Numbered from the stretch's first letter, positions 7,709-16,742 are shown. The stretch is DNA of 39,875 bases from Streptosporangiaceae bacterium (GCA_030041275.1 JASHOE010000239.1:1-39875); one strand, 5' to 3'. Numbers and translations: made by a program. The notes: generated by a model from the letters alone, not told the origin.

Positions 7709-10201
7709 CTAGGGCACGTCTCCGGTCGCGGCAGCCGCTACCTCACCGAGCGGCGGGCCGACCAGATCCGCGGCTTCGTCCTTGCGCAGCCCCGACGGCC
7801 ACCAGTTCCACTTGCCGAGCAGCACCACCGTTGACGGCACCAGGAGGGTGCGCACGAGGAATGTGTCCATGAGGATGCCGAGCGCCAGTCCAAGTCCGAT
7901 GTCGCGAACCTGGCTCGCGCCGGATCCGCTGCCGGCGGCGAACGTGAGCACGATGAACGTGCCCGCCAGCACCAGACCTGCCGACGTCACCGTCGTGCCA
8001 GTCACGCTGATCGCCTTGGCCACCGCCTGCCGGAGCGGCAGCCGACGTGATTCCTCCCTGATCCGGGTCATGACGAGGATGTTGTAGTCCTCACCCAGCG
8101 CGAGCAGGAAGATGAACATCAGGAACGGCATGAAGAACACCAGGCCGCCACTACCGCCCGCCTTGATAAAAATCAGCACCGACAGCCCGAGCGCCGCCAG
8201 GTAAGAAACTCCGACGGAGGCGATCAGGTACAGCGGCGCGACGAGGCTGCGGAGCACGAGCGCCAACAGGATGCCGATAGCCAGGATGGCAACCGGGATG
8301 ATGTGCTTGAGGTCACTGGTGGAGATGCTGCTGATGTCCTTGAGCGCGGGCGCCTCGCCAGCCACGCCCGACGCTGTGGCGCCGACAGACTTCTGAATCG
8401 ATGCGGTGGCTGTCCTGATGGCCGGAACCTCGTTCATCGCCGCGGTGCTGCCAGGGTCAGTCGCCACGGTGCTGCCCGGCTGGGCCCGCAGGCCCGTCGA
8501 GAACTGGACCGTTCGTCCGTCCGGGCTGACGAAGTTCGCGGTGGTCCGGTAGAGCTGGTAAGCCTGCTCCGGAATCAGCCCGCCGCGCAGGTCAGCGGCC
8601 GTCGGCGTGGCAGGCAGCCGTCCTGGCGGCCCGAGCGCGCTGTACAGACCCTGGTACTGCGCGGCTGTGAGCGTAGCGCCGCCGACCGGGTTCAGCGCCC
8701 CGGCGACCTGAGTGAAGAGCCCGGTTGCCCGGAGCTCGGTCGTCGCCTTCGCCAGCGGCGCGGCGTCGTCCCAGACTGGCCGCGGGAACTGGAAGATCAG
8801 GCTCGTCGGGTTGGCCGCTGACTGCGGGAAGTGCCTGGCCAGAAGCGTCGCGCCAGCCGCCGAGTCGCTGCCAGCGGGCGGTGTCGTGGTACCGCCGAAC
8901 CCGGCCGAGGTGTAACCGAGCACGGCGAACGACAGCCCGCCGAAGAACACGACGCCGGCCAGCAGCGTCGGCACCGGGTGCTGGACGATCCGGCCCGCCA
9001 CCCGGCCCCAGACGCCGGCCCGCCCACTGCCCTGAATGCTCCACCGCAGCAGCTTCGGCCGGCCGAACATGGCGCGGAACAGCGACCTCTTCACCGCCAG
9101 CAGGGACAGCCGCACGGACAGCAAGGCGGGGAGCAGCGTCAGCCCGGCCAGCAGGATCACCCCGACCGCGATGGCGAAGGGCCACGCGAGATCGGAGTAG
9201 AAGGAGAAGCTGGCGAGCAGCAGGGTCAGCACCGCCGCGATGACGGTGACCGCCGAGGCGCTGACGGACTCGCCTACCCTCGTGACCGCCTCGATGATCG
9301 CCGCGGCGGCCGGTGGCCGCGGCCGCGCCAGGTCGGCCACCAGACTCCGGGCCGTTCCCGTGGTGCCCGGATGCAGCGCGCCCGCAGCATCATGGTCGCG
9401 GGCTCGCAGCTCCTCCCGGACACGGAACACGAGGAACAGCCCGTAGTCCGTGCCCGCGCCGATGACAAGCACGATCAGTAGCAGCTGGGCGATCGGCGAC
9501 ACCTGCAGGCCGTGCCTGGCGGCCTCGGCCACCAGGGGGCCGGCGATGGTCACCGACAACCCCGCGGGGAGGACCGTCGTGATAGCGAGCGTGACCGACC
9601 GGAAGATGCAGACCAGCAGCACGATGACGAACAGCACCGACAGCGCCTGGACTTTGTTACTCGTGTCGCCCGACGCCTTCTGCTGGTCCACCTGTTCCGC
9701 CAGGTCCCCGGTGACGTGCGCGCTGAGGCCCGCCGGCAGGTCCGCCTTCGCGATCTGCGAGCGCAGCCCGTCGACGAGGTTCTTGGCGTAGTCAGGGTTG
9801 CCGCTGCCGGTGAATCTGGCCATCACGACGAGCTGTTCGGCCTCCCCGTCGGGTGACCGGCCCGCGTTGATGACCTTGCTGATGCCGGGCACCATAGCCA
9901 GCCGGCCCTGCAGGTGGTCAAGCGCGGTGACGTCGGCAGGCGTCAGCGATCCGCTCGTGGTCGCCGCGACCACGGGGATCGGCTGGCTGTTGCCGGTACC
10001 GAACGGAGCCGCGAGCACCGCGGCCTGTGAGCTCGGCGCGCTGGCGGGCAAGAACTTCTGATTGTTCCCCTGGGTGACACTCGACAGTGCCGGAAGCTGC
10101 GTCCCTGCCGCGACAGCGCCTGCTATCCAGATCAGCACCACCAGCCAGCGGAAACGGACGCTAAACCTGCCGACCGCCCCGTAAATCGCATCCACCCGCA
10201 T
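7709..10201 (-). CDS. MMPL/RND-family transporter
   Basis: This 830-residue inner-membrane transporter of the MMPL branch of the RND superfamily, related to mycobacterial lipid exporters, is driven by proton motive force. It has two repeats, each with one transmembrane helix, a large outer domain and then five helices. The two proton-relay-type motifs are visible as GAGTDYGLFLVFRVREE and LGEDYNILVMTRIREESRR. I chose the ATG at 10201 (MRVDAIYGAVGRF) because AGGAT lies about eight bases upstream. A longer frame from 10246 adds 15 non-family residues. It follows a MarR regulator gene and a DHA2 exporter gene on the same strand. Lipid, glycolipid or drug export are all possible. Confidence 0.92.
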   Translation of the reverse strand: MRVDAIYGAVGRFSVRFRWLVVLIWIAGAVAAGTQLPALSSVTQGNNQKFLPASAPSSQAAVLAAPFGTGNSQPIPVVAATTSGSLTPADVTALDHLQGRLAMVPGISKVINAGRSPDGEAEQLVVMARFTGSGNPDYAKNLVDGLRSQIAKADLPAGLSAHVTGDLAEQVDQQKASGDTSNKVQALSVLFVIVLLVCIFRSVTLAITTVLPAGLSVTIAGPLVAEAARHGLQVSPIAQLLLIVLVIGAGTDYGLFLVFRVREELRARDHDAAGALHPGTTGTARSLVADLARPRPPAAAAIIEAVTRVGESVSASAVTVIAAVLTLLLASFSFYSDLAWPFAIAVGVILLAGLTLLPALLSVRLSLLAVKRSLFRAMFGRPKLLRWSIQGSGRAGVWGRVAGRIVQHPVPTLLAGVVFFGGLSFAVLGYTSAGFGGTTTPPAGSDSAAGATLLARHFPQSAANPTSLIFQFPRPVWDDAAPLAKATTELRATGLFTQVAGALNPVGGATLTAAQYQGLYSALGPPGRLPATPTAADLRGGLIPEQAYQLYRTTANFVSPDGRTVQFSTGLRAQPGSTVATDPGSTAAMNEVPAIRTATASIQKSVGATASGVAGEAPALKDISSISTSDLKHIIPVAILAIGILLALVLRSLVAPLYLIASVGVSYLAALGLSVLIFIKAGGSGGLVFFMPFLMFIFLLALGEDYNILVMTRIREESRRLPLRQAVAKAISVTGTTVTSAGLVLAGTFIVLTFAAGSGSGASQVRDIGLGLALGILMDTFLVRTLLVPSTVVLLGKWNWWPSGLRKDEAADLVGPPLGEVAAAATGDVP

Positions 10202-10276
10202 GACCAGGGATCCTACGGGAACGGACTCGATGAACTGGCCGCGCACTGGCGCAGCAAGCAGCCGGAGCCGCGCAAG

Positions 10277-10882
10277 TCAGCTGCCGGCCGCAGCCGCCTC
10301 GCCTGTCCGACCGGGGCCGGTGATCAGTCCTGGCTGCGGCTCGTCGGCAAGCGCGTCGATTCCGGACGTGAGCTGACGCAACGCGGGGAGCGATGCGTGC
10401 AGGCTGCGCCTGCCGGCCGCCTGCAGCGCGGTGAGCGCGGCCGCCAGGATCTGTGCATTCAGGTCCTGCCACTCGGCCAGCACGGCGTGACCTGCCGGTG
10501 TCAGCTCGAGTACGGCGGTGCGCCGGTCAGCGACCCCGCCGGTGCGGACCACGAGGCCTGTCCTCGCCAAGCCGTTGACCAGCGTGGCCACCGAGCTCGG
10601 TGCGAGCCGGAGCAGCCGGGCTACCTGGCCGGGCCGCGCCGACGGGTTCTCCGCCAGGCAGGACAGGAATTCAAGCTGCGCCACCGACAGGCCACCCGGC
10701 AGCGACCCGCCGGATCCGCGAGCGCGCGCGGCGCGGCGCATCGCGCGGCGCAGCCGGGACACTGCGTCAGCGAGTTCCAAACCGGCTGGCCCGGTCGCCG
10801 CGCGGCCTGCCGGACCACTGCGCTCCTCAGCCGAAGGCACCGGAGTGCCCCGCAGCCGCCGGACCATCGTTGTTCCCCGCAT
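10277..10882 (-). CDS. MarR-family transcriptional regulator
   Basis: This 201-residue winged-helix regulator has the MarR pattern LSVAQLEFLSCLAE, RPGQVARLLRLAPSSVATLVNGLARTGLV and the wing DRRTAVLELTPAGHAVL. MarR proteins are dimers that usually repress a neighbouring exporter and release DNA on ligand binding. It sits between two exporter genes, DHA2 upstream and MMPL downstream, and is the likely local regulator. Its start overlaps the end of the DHA2 gene by 56 nt, which suggests coupled translation. A later start cannot be excluded because the first 35 or so residues are low-complexity. No operator was identified with confidence. Confidence 0.88.
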   Translation of the reverse strand: MRGTTMVRRLRGTPVPSAEERSGPAGRAATGPAGLELADAVSRLRRAMRRAARARGSGGSLPGGLSVAQLEFLSCLAENPSARPGQVARLLRLAPSSVATLVNGLARTGLVVRTGGVADRRTAVLELTPAGHAVLAEWQDLNAQILAAALTALQAAGRRSLHASLPALRQLTSGIDALADEPQPGLITGPGRTGEAAAAGS

Positions 10883-12290
10883 CCCGCGACGCAGGCAAGG
10901 GCCGGATGATCGCCACGATCACCGCGGCAGCCGCCGCGGCCACGGCGAGCAGCACCAGTGCGAGCGTTCCATCCAGGTGGCCGCCGGCCGCGTGGCCGCC
11001 CACGTGCAGCGCGAGCGTCACCAGTGCGATGCCGAGCGTAGTCCCGATGCCGCGGGCCATGTTGACCAGGCCACCGAGCGAACCCGCCGTGCCCGCCGTG
11101 CCGGTCCGCATGATCAGCGCGTTATTGGCGGGCACGAAGACGCCGAGACAGAGCCCGGCGAGTCCCAGTAGCAGAACAATTCCTATCGATGAACTAGCCA
11201 TAAACACGAGCATAGCCAGAACCACCGCGCACGCGCCCGCGCCGATGCTTCCCCTGGTGCGATTTCGCATCCCGGCCGGGAGGATCGCCTCGGCGGTCAG
11301 CGCGGCGACACCAAAGCCGACCGGTAGCGCCGAGAGGATCAGTCCCGTGTGCAGCACGGTGCCGTGACCAGCGAGCAGTTGAGGGATCAGCACGAGCGGC
11401 CCGAACAACACCAGGTATCCCAGGCACGCGCCGGCGAGCCCCAGCGTGATGCGGCTCGATCGCAGCAGCGCGGGCGGAACCAGCGGGCACCGTGCGCGCT
11501 GTTGCCGGACGGCGAACGCCGCCCCGGCCGCCAGCGCCACGGCGGTCATCAGCCAGCCGAGCCAGCCGGGCACTGGCAGGCCGCTCACCACTGACAAGGC
11601 CGCCAGCAACGAAGTCGTCGTGAGGCCGAGCAGCGTCGCCCCGACCACGTCGAACGACTTGGCCGGGCTGCGCTGCCTGGTCCTCGGCAGCAGGTAGCGC
11701 CCCGCGACGATGGCCAGGCAGCCGACCGGCACGTTGATCCAGTACACGGCCCGCCAGCCCGCGGTCTGGGTAAGCAGGCCGCCGAGCGTGGGCCCGAGTC
11801 CCAGGCCGATGGCCTGCGCGGCTGCCTGGATGCTGAGGCCGAGCCGCATCCGCCCCTGCGGCGCGCTGGTGGTGACCAGCGCCACGCTGTTGGCCTGCAG
11901 CATCGCGGCACCGGCTGCCTGGACGACCCGGCAGCCGACCAGCACGCCCAGCGACGGCGCGAAGGCGCAGGCGGCCGAGGCCGCGGTGAAGACGGCGAAG
12001 CCGTAGCCGTAGACGAGCTTGCGGCCGACGGCATCCGCGATCCGGCCGGCCGGGACGAGCAGCGCCACGAGCACCAGGAGATAGCTGAGCGACACCCACT
12101 GCACAGCCGCCAGCGGCGCAGTGAAGTCATGCTGCATCGGCCGGAATGTCAGCGTCACGATGCTCGCGTCAAGCTGCCCCATGAACGCGCCGAAGCAGAC
12201 GACACCGACGGCGAGCCACGGCGCCCACGGGTGCTCACGGACGGCTGCCGGACGTGGCGCCTCGGTCAAGATACTTCTGTAACCGAACAT
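10827..12290 (-). CDS. MFS exporter, DHA2 (14-TMS) family
   Basis: This 487-residue drug/proton antiporter-type membrane protein has LDASIV at residues 40-45 (motif D1), GRIADAVGRK at 82-91 (motif A), and an extended series of hydrophobic helices consistent with the 14-helix DHA2 topology. DHA2 proteins export antibiotics, dyes or metabolites. I chose the ATG at 12290 because the first helix begins about 20 residues later. An ATG at 12350 is in frame and also plausible. The frame stays open much further upstream, but that part lies opposite the sepH gene and looks non-coding. It is the first gene of a probable DHA2-MarR-MMPL-GT2 operon. Confidence 0.88.
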   Translation of the reverse strand: MFGYRSILTEAPRPAAVREHPWAPWLAVGVVCFGAFMGQLDASIVTLTFRPMQHDFTAPLAAVQWVSLSYLLVLVALLVPAGRIADAVGRKLVYGYGFAVFTAASAACAFAPSLGVLVGCRVVQAAGAAMLQANSVALVTTSAPQGRMRLGLSIQAAAQAIGLGLGPTLGGLLTQTAGWRAVYWINVPVGCLAIVAGRYLLPRTRQRSPAKSFDVVGATLLGLTTTSLLAALSVVSGLPVPGWLGWLMTAVALAAGAAFAVRQQRARCPLVPPALLRSSRITLGLAGACLGYLVLFGPLVLIPQLLAGHGTVLHTGLILSALPVGFGVAALTAEAILPAGMRNRTRGSIGAGACAVVLAMLVFMASSSIGIVLLLGLAGLCLGVFVPANNALIMRTGTAGTAGSLGGLVNMARGIGTTLGIALVTLALHVGGHAAGGHLDGTLALVLLAVAAAAAAVIVAIIRPLPASRDAGNNDGPAAAGHSGAFG

Positions 12291-12605
12291 TCTGCTATCG
12301 AATATACCGCCGGGCCGACGGCCCTGTTGGCGGCCCTCCGCCTGAGACATCGGACCTGGTGGCGCTGCGACCGCTCCGGCGGCGCGATTATCTGCTGCTG
12401 AGCCGCTAGCCGGCCGTATCGTGGCTACATTGCCGCCAGTGCTGGTCATGACTGCTGGACATGCCTCGGCAATGCGGTCTAGCTGGTCAGTCTCCGGACA
12501 TGCCGGGCGGGGTGCTGGCCTGTCAGCGGTAATGCCGGCAGACTCGTTACACGGCAGGTCCGTGCCCCGCCTCGCGTGGCTTGGCCGGCCGCAGGAGGGA
12601 CACGC
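12291..12605. other. divergent spacer between the exporter operon and sepH
   Basis: This 315-bp spacer holds no supportable gene. It must contain promoters for both directions. The one clear structure is a perfect 8-bp inverted repeat, CATTGCCG (12428-12435) and CGGCAATG (12467-12474), separated by 31 nt that itself contains short complementary CAGT/ACTG arms. It could be a two-site operator or an RNA hairpin. Confidence 0.4.
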
Positions 12606-13565
12606 ATGCAGGAACTGCGCCTCGTCGCAGTCAGCGAGGACGGCAGCTACGCGATCCTCGCCGTACCGGGGCGGAGCGACCGGTTCCTGTTGCCCATAGA
12701 CGACCGGCTGAGGACGGTGGCCAGGGGTCAGTTCTCGCGGCTCGCGCAGTACGAGATCGAAGTGGAGAATCCGTTGCGACCCAAGGAGATCCAAGACCGC
12801 ATACGCGCTGGCGAAACAGCAGAAGAGATCGCCGACGCGGCGGGCATCCCCCCGGACAGGATTCGCCGCTTCGAGGGACCGATCCTGGCCGAGCGCCAGT
12901 ATCAGGCGGAGCAGGCGCAGCGGGCGAGCATAAGGGCGCACGGCGAGTCCGGGCCGGGGCCGCGGCTCGGAGACATCGTGGCAGAGCGGCTCAGCGGCGT
13001 CGGCGCGCACGCCGACGGCGTCGAGTGGGATTCGCGCAAGCGGCCGGACGGGAACTGGCAGGTCCAGCTGCAATACACCGTGGGAGGCCGGCCTGGCGTT
13101 GCCGAGTGGATCTACGACCCGCGGCGGCGGCACGTAATTCCGGATGACGAGCAGGCGATCCGGCTTTGCCTGCCAGCGGATGAATGGGCGGCGATCACCT
13201 TTGCCGACCGGAGCCGGGCAACGGCGACGGTGACCCCGATCGGCTCCCGCCAGCACGCCACCACCTATCCGGATCATCCCCGCGACTTCGACCGGCGCAG
13301 CGTTCCCGGCCTGGTAAGAAGCCGCGAGGCAGCTCGCGCGCCGGCGCCAGAAGCCGAACCCGCCCTGGCCGAGGCGGCGACCGAGGCGACCGGACCGGAG
13401 GCGGAGCCCGAGACGCCGGCCGCGAGCGCCGCGGGCGCCAGCAGCGCGCCTGCGTCAGCGACGCAAGCTCCGCCCGCTCCAGCCCGCAAGTCCGGTCGAT
13501 CCCGGCGTTCGTCGGTGCCGTCCTGGGACGAGATCATGTTCGGTACGTCTCGGCAGTCCGACTAG
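12606..13565 (+). CDS. sepH: septation protein SepH
   Basis: This 319-residue protein is an FtsZ-binding cell-division protein of actinomycetes; in Streptomyces SepH promotes FtsZ assembly at septa. The N-terminal DUF3071 domain is clear: MQELRLVAVSEDGSYAIL, the segment FSRLAQYEIEVENPLRPKEI, and an embedded helix-turn-helix-like part (TAEEIADAAGIPPDRIRRFE). VEWDSRKRPDGNWQVQLQY closes the conserved region. The C-terminal third is Ala/Pro/Glu-rich and disordered, ending in a basic tail with a conserved-looking VPSWDEIMFG. ATG 12606 follows AGGAGGGA with five bases between. It diverges from the DHA2 exporter gene. Confidence 0.93.
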   Translation: MQELRLVAVSEDGSYAILAVPGRSDRFLLPIDDRLRTVARGQFSRLAQYEIEVENPLRPKEIQDRIRAGETAEEIADAAGIPPDRIRRFEGPILAERQYQAEQAQRASIRAHGESGPGPRLGDIVAERLSGVGAHADGVEWDSRKRPDGNWQVQLQYTVGGRPGVAEWIYDPRRRHVIPDDEQAIRLCLPADEWAAITFADRSRATATVTPIGSRQHATTYPDHPRDFDRRSVPGLVRSREAARAPAPEAEPALAEAATEATGPEAEPETPAASAAGASSAPASATQAPPAPARKSGRSRRSSVPSWDEIMFGTSRQSD

Positions 13566-13648
13566 CCTCGGGCAAGGCTGTCGCGTTCAGGCGGCCAGCT
13601 CATCGGAACGGCTTGCCGGCCGAACAACACAGGACAGGGAGAGGCAGC

Positions 13649-14284
13649 GTGCGCCGCGGTGCGGGTAACGGCAGGTGGCGCTCGCGCGCGGCCGGTCTCG
13701 CCGCGCTGACCGCGTGCAGCATGCTCGCCTCCGGTTGCGGCCTTCTCGGCAAGCCCCAGCCGCTCAGCGCGGACGCACCGCTTGATATGTCGGTGACCAG
13801 CCCGGATCTCAGCGGCAGCGTCCTCCCCGCGCGATTCACCTGCTACGGCTCAGGCGAGAGCCCGCCGATCTTCTGGTCCGGGGCACCGCCAGGAACCAAG
13901 TCCGTGGCACTCATCGTCGATGACCAGCTCGCGCCAATCACCCCGCGGGTGTACTGGATCGTCTTCAATATTGGCGCCGACACGACCGACCTGCAGGTTG
14001 GGCCTGCCACGGTCGGGGTGACGGCCAGGAGCCATCCGGCGGCCTCGACGCTTCCGCCCGGCGCCCGGGTGGCTGCCAACAGCGCCGGCGTCGCCGGGTA
14101 CATGGCGCCGTGCCCGGTGGGTGCGCCGCACAAGTACCGCATTACGGTGTACGCCCTGAACACCTACTTCGGGGCATCACTGCCCAACCACTCCCGGCTG
14201 CTCCAGGCGTGGACCACGATCGCGGCACACGTACTCGGACGCGGCACGATTACCGTTACGGCCTTGCCAGCGCCGCAAAAATAA
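13649..14284 (+). CDS. PEBP-family lipoprotein (YbhB/YbcL-like)
   Basis: This 211-residue secreted lipoprotein has an Arg-rich n-region, a hydrophobic stretch and two candidate lipobox cysteines, Cys23 (LTAC) and Cys30 (ASGC). The mature part is a phosphatidylethanolamine-binding-protein fold: FTCYGSGESPPIFWSGAPP, then VDDQLAP, YWIVFNI, GYMAPCPVGAPHKYRITVYAL. Bacterial PEBP proteins are mostly of unknown role; some affect signalling or envelope properties. GTG 13649 is preceded by GGGAGAGG five bases away. It begins 83 nt after sepH on the same strand and may share its transcript. The frame open upstream of this start overlaps sepH and is not part of the protein. Confidence 0.87.
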   Translation: MRRGAGNGRWRSRAAGLAALTACSMLASGCGLLGKPQPLSADAPLDMSVTSPDLSGSVLPARFTCYGSGESPPIFWSGAPPGTKSVALIVDDQLAPITPRVYWIVFNIGADTTDLQVGPATVGVTARSHPAASTLPPGARVAANSAGVAGYMAPCPVGAPHKYRITVYALNTYFGASLPNHSRLLQAWTTIAAHVLGRGTITVTALPAPQK

Positions 14285-14298
14285 CCGGCGGAAGCCGG
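14285..14298 (+). terminator. GGAA-tetraloop hairpin right after the PEBP stop
   Basis: CCGGC (14285-14289), loop GGAA, GCCGG (14294-14298). The stem starts immediately after the stop codon and is closed by a GNRA-type tetraloop. Short for a terminator, but well placed; transcript 3'-end protection is an alternative. Confidence 0.35.
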
Positions 14299-14603
14299 AA
14301 CCGGCGGCGTCAGACCGACCAATCCGGCATTGTGACAGCAGCTCATTCGCAAAACCGCAGCGCAGCGGCGCTACGTCAGTACTCTAAGTAGCAGCCCACG
14401 TGCAGACAGTCGACACGCGCGGTTAAAGTTCCCGAATTGCGTGACAAGGCGTATAGCGTCCGACACAATCGCTGTTCAGACAGTCAATCCGCCTTCATTA
14501 CCAACACCTTCATTCGAACAGAGGTGCTTGCCGGCGGGAGGCCCGCGTTGATGGTCGTGGTCCTCGCGAGCGCCGCGCCGCCGCGCGTCAATGGGATGGT
14601 GAG
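14299..14603 (+). other. non-coding spacer with a candidate promoter
   Basis: About 305 bp without a supportable gene. The best promoter reads GTGACA (14441-14446), 17-nt spacer, CACAAT (14464-14469), matching the vegetative consensus at 5/6 and 4/6. It would give an untranslated leader of roughly 125 nt for the gene starting at 14604. I see no tRNA-like fold or clear riboswitch in that leader. Confidence 0.35.
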
Positions 14604-16190
14604 ATGATCACTACGATCTTGATTGTCCTTGTGGCCGTGGTCGTGCTGATCGTGATTATCGCCGTTCTCGCCTTGCGGTACCTGCGGGCCGACGACTCCG
14701 ACACGTTCGACGACATTCCCGACGAGCCGCGCCGTCCCAGCCGCGGTCTGGCTCCCGGTTCTGACCAGCTGCCCGCCGAGCCAAGCCGCCGGTCCCGACA
14801 GCGCCCGGCCGCTGTCGGCGCGTGGGCCGCGGACAGGCCGTCCAGGCCAGTCGATGCTCATGGGCGGCCCGGCTACCGGGATCACGACACCGGGCCCAGG
14901 CCGACCGTGCCCGAACGGGCAGGTAGCCAGGTCGGCGGCCAGCGGCGCGCCGCTGCGGCTTCGGCATCCCCGGTCCGACCAACCAGGCCGGCCCGCGCCG
15001 ATGAGTCGGACTCGGCAACCAGCAGCTGGGAGTCGCTGTCGGACGTCGACTACTGGGCTGAGTTGGCCGCCGACAAGGCCCCGGTCTCCCCGGTCGGCTC
15101 CGGCCAGACGCCGGCGGCGAGGCGCCCGAGAGAAACGAGCGCCGACCTGCGGCCGCCCGCGGGCACGATGGCGGCGGCGCGCGGCGAACGAGGCCAGCCG
15201 CCTGTCCAGCAGCGGCCGCAGCCAATCCGCCCGGCGGCACCGCTGCCGAGTCGGGTCCCCGACTCCTCCCCGACCGCCTCGAGCCCGGAGGCACGCGGTC
15301 GCCACAGCGGGTCGCGACCCGCAGTACCCCAGCGCCCAGCCACCCCGGGTCGCGGGGCGAGCGGACCGCATCAGGTCCTGCCGACGCGGCCGCAGCCAGC
15401 CGCGGCTCAGGCTCCGTCAGGAAACGGGCACTTCAGGAACGGCCGTGGCGACGACGACCCGCTGACGAGTCCGTCGTTCCCTGCGATCAACGCCGCGGAC
15501 AGCCGCTCGTACCGGACCCGTCGGCCGGCTAACAGCCAGCCGGGCGTTTCTGGCCCGAACGGATACCCGGTTCAGACGCCCTCCCAGCAGCCGATCCCCG
15601 CGCAGCAAGCCTCCGCGCTGTCGGCTTCCGCGCCCGCAGGGCAGAAATCGCCGAGGCAGACGTCGCCGAGGCAGTCACCGCCCGCGCAGCCGGGCGCCCC
15701 GGCTGCCAACCCGTACGGCAGCTACGTGAGCGCGCCGCAGCCGGCTTACCAGCCGCCCACCTACCAGCAGGCCTCGCATCCCGACACGGCAACCGGGGGC
15801 CGATCCGCTCCGGACTATACGGGTCACCCATCGGCGCCGCTGCCGGCGCCGGCCGGTAACTGGTACTCAGCGCTGGAACCAGGTGGCTCTGGCGGGTCAT
15901 CAGCTACCGATGGCTACCTGTCCGCAGCCGGTCTCAACGGAGCTGGCTCAGGGACCGGCCGCCATGCGCACAACGGGTCCGCGCCGCGCGGATACACCGG
16001 GATTGACTATGGCAGCCTGCGCTACGACGACCAGGTCTACCCTGACGCCCAGGCTGGTGGGCTGGCCGGGTATGCCGCACCCGCCCAGCCCGCCGCGCAG
16101 TACGAGCAGTACGGATATGGCGGGCCGGATGTCGGCTACCCCCAGGATGGACAGCAGGGCAACTCAGGTTACGGAGCCGACCGGCGCTGA
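14604..16190 (+). CDS. membrane-anchored intrinsically disordered protein
   Basis: I do not recognise a family. The protein has 528 residues. Residues 3-25 (TTILIVLVAVVVLIVIIAVL) form a single strong transmembrane helix, followed by LRYLRADD and an acidic DTFDDIPDE patch. The remaining 480 or so residues are low-complexity and rich in Pro, Ala, Ser, Gly, Arg and Gln. One motif-like island, SSWESLSDVDYWAELAADKAP, stands out near residue 145. The C-terminus turns Tyr/Gly-rich (DYGSLRYDDQVYPD, YEQYGYGGPDVGY). Predicted layout is an N-terminal anchor with a long cytoplasmic tail, typical of actinomycete scaffold or signalling adaptor proteins. GGGATGGTGAG precedes the ATG. Confidence 0.75.
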   Translation: MITTILIVLVAVVVLIVIIAVLALRYLRADDSDTFDDIPDEPRRPSRGLAPGSDQLPAEPSRRSRQRPAAVGAWAADRPSRPVDAHGRPGYRDHDTGPRPTVPERAGSQVGGQRRAAAASASPVRPTRPARADESDSATSSWESLSDVDYWAELAADKAPVSPVGSGQTPAARRPRETSADLRPPAGTMAAARGERGQPPVQQRPQPIRPAAPLPSRVPDSSPTASSPEARGRHSGSRPAVPQRPATPGRGASGPHQVLPTRPQPAAAQAPSGNGHFRNGRGDDDPLTSPSFPAINAADSRSYRTRRPANSQPGVSGPNGYPVQTPSQQPIPAQQASALSASAPAGQKSPRQTSPRQSPPAQPGAPAANPYGSYVSAPQPAYQPPTYQQASHPDTATGGRSAPDYTGHPSAPLPAPAGNWYSALEPGGSGGSSATDGYLSAAGLNGAGSGTGRHAHNGSAPRGYTGIDYGSLRYDDQVYPDAQAGGLAGYAAPAQPAAQYEQYGYGGPDVGYPQDGQQGNSGYGADRR

Positions 16191-16294
16191 CGGATGGCCA
16201 CGGGGGCTGCTCACGGACACACCGGGCGTACTTCGGGGCTTGACAACCCCCGGCAGCAAGCGGCCAGAATGTGCCGACCCCCGAAGCAGGTGAC

Positions 16295-16585
16295 ATGCGG
16301 CCCGGTACCCGAGATCATGCGCGCAGCTATCACCTGCACCGGCTCGCTACCGCGCTCGATACCGAGGGCTTCCACGCCACGGTAAAGACTTCCTATCCCG
16401 CGGCGCTGCACGTCTTCATGCCCGGCGCGTCGATGCTGGCGGAGAGCATCGACTGCGTGCCAGGCACCGACGACGACGGGCGGCTGCACTGGTATTACCG
16501 CTGGTCGTGGGGTGAAGTGCTGCATGACACCAGCGAGCCCGACGCCGCAGCGGCCAAGATCGCCGAGGTGCTGTCCGCGCGCTGA
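16295..16585 (+). CDS. small uncharacterised protein
   Basis: This 96-residue protein matches no named family I can identify, but it has non-random, globular-looking sequence: YHLHRLATALDTEGFHATV, then YPAALHVFMPGASMLAESI, HWYYRWSWGE and an Ala-rich terminal helix (AAAAKIAEVLSAR). Two Trp-rich strands and alternating hydrophobics suggest a compact alpha/beta fold. ATG 16295 has AGG a few bases upstream. A GTG at 16271 is in frame and would add eight residues. A TTGACA at 16240-16245 could be its -35. It lies between the disordered membrane protein and the aminotransferase on the same strand. Confidence 0.6.
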   Translation: MRPGTRDHARSYHLHRLATALDTEGFHATVKTSYPAALHVFMPGASMLAESIDCVPGTDDDGRLHWYYRWSWGEVLHDTSEPDAAAAKIAEVLSAR

Positions 16586-16742
16586 CTGGCCTCCTCACCC
16601 GGCGCGCGGAGCCGGGCTGCCGGTAAAGTTTGCGACAGCGCGTGCGCCCTGGCGCCGACCTGGCCGTCGGCCGCCGGGGACGCGTTTTTGCAGCTACGGC
16701 GCAATCGCGGGTTCAGGCGGAGTGGGCGGAGGGATCTGAGAA

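Noticed and set aside
12291..13277. N-terminal extension of the DHA2 exporter (frame open to 816 codons)
   Set aside because: It lies antisense to sepH, lacks transmembrane or family-like sequence, and the exporter is complete from 12290.
14484..15371. 295-codon minus-strand frame opposite the disordered membrane protein
   Set aside because: The plus strand has a clear transmembrane start and a ribosome site; the minus frame is compositional.
16240..16245. TTGACA as a firm promoter for the small gene at 16295
   Set aside because: The best -10 (CAGAAT) needs a 19-nt spacer, and the hexamer sits inside a small hairpin; kept only as a remark.
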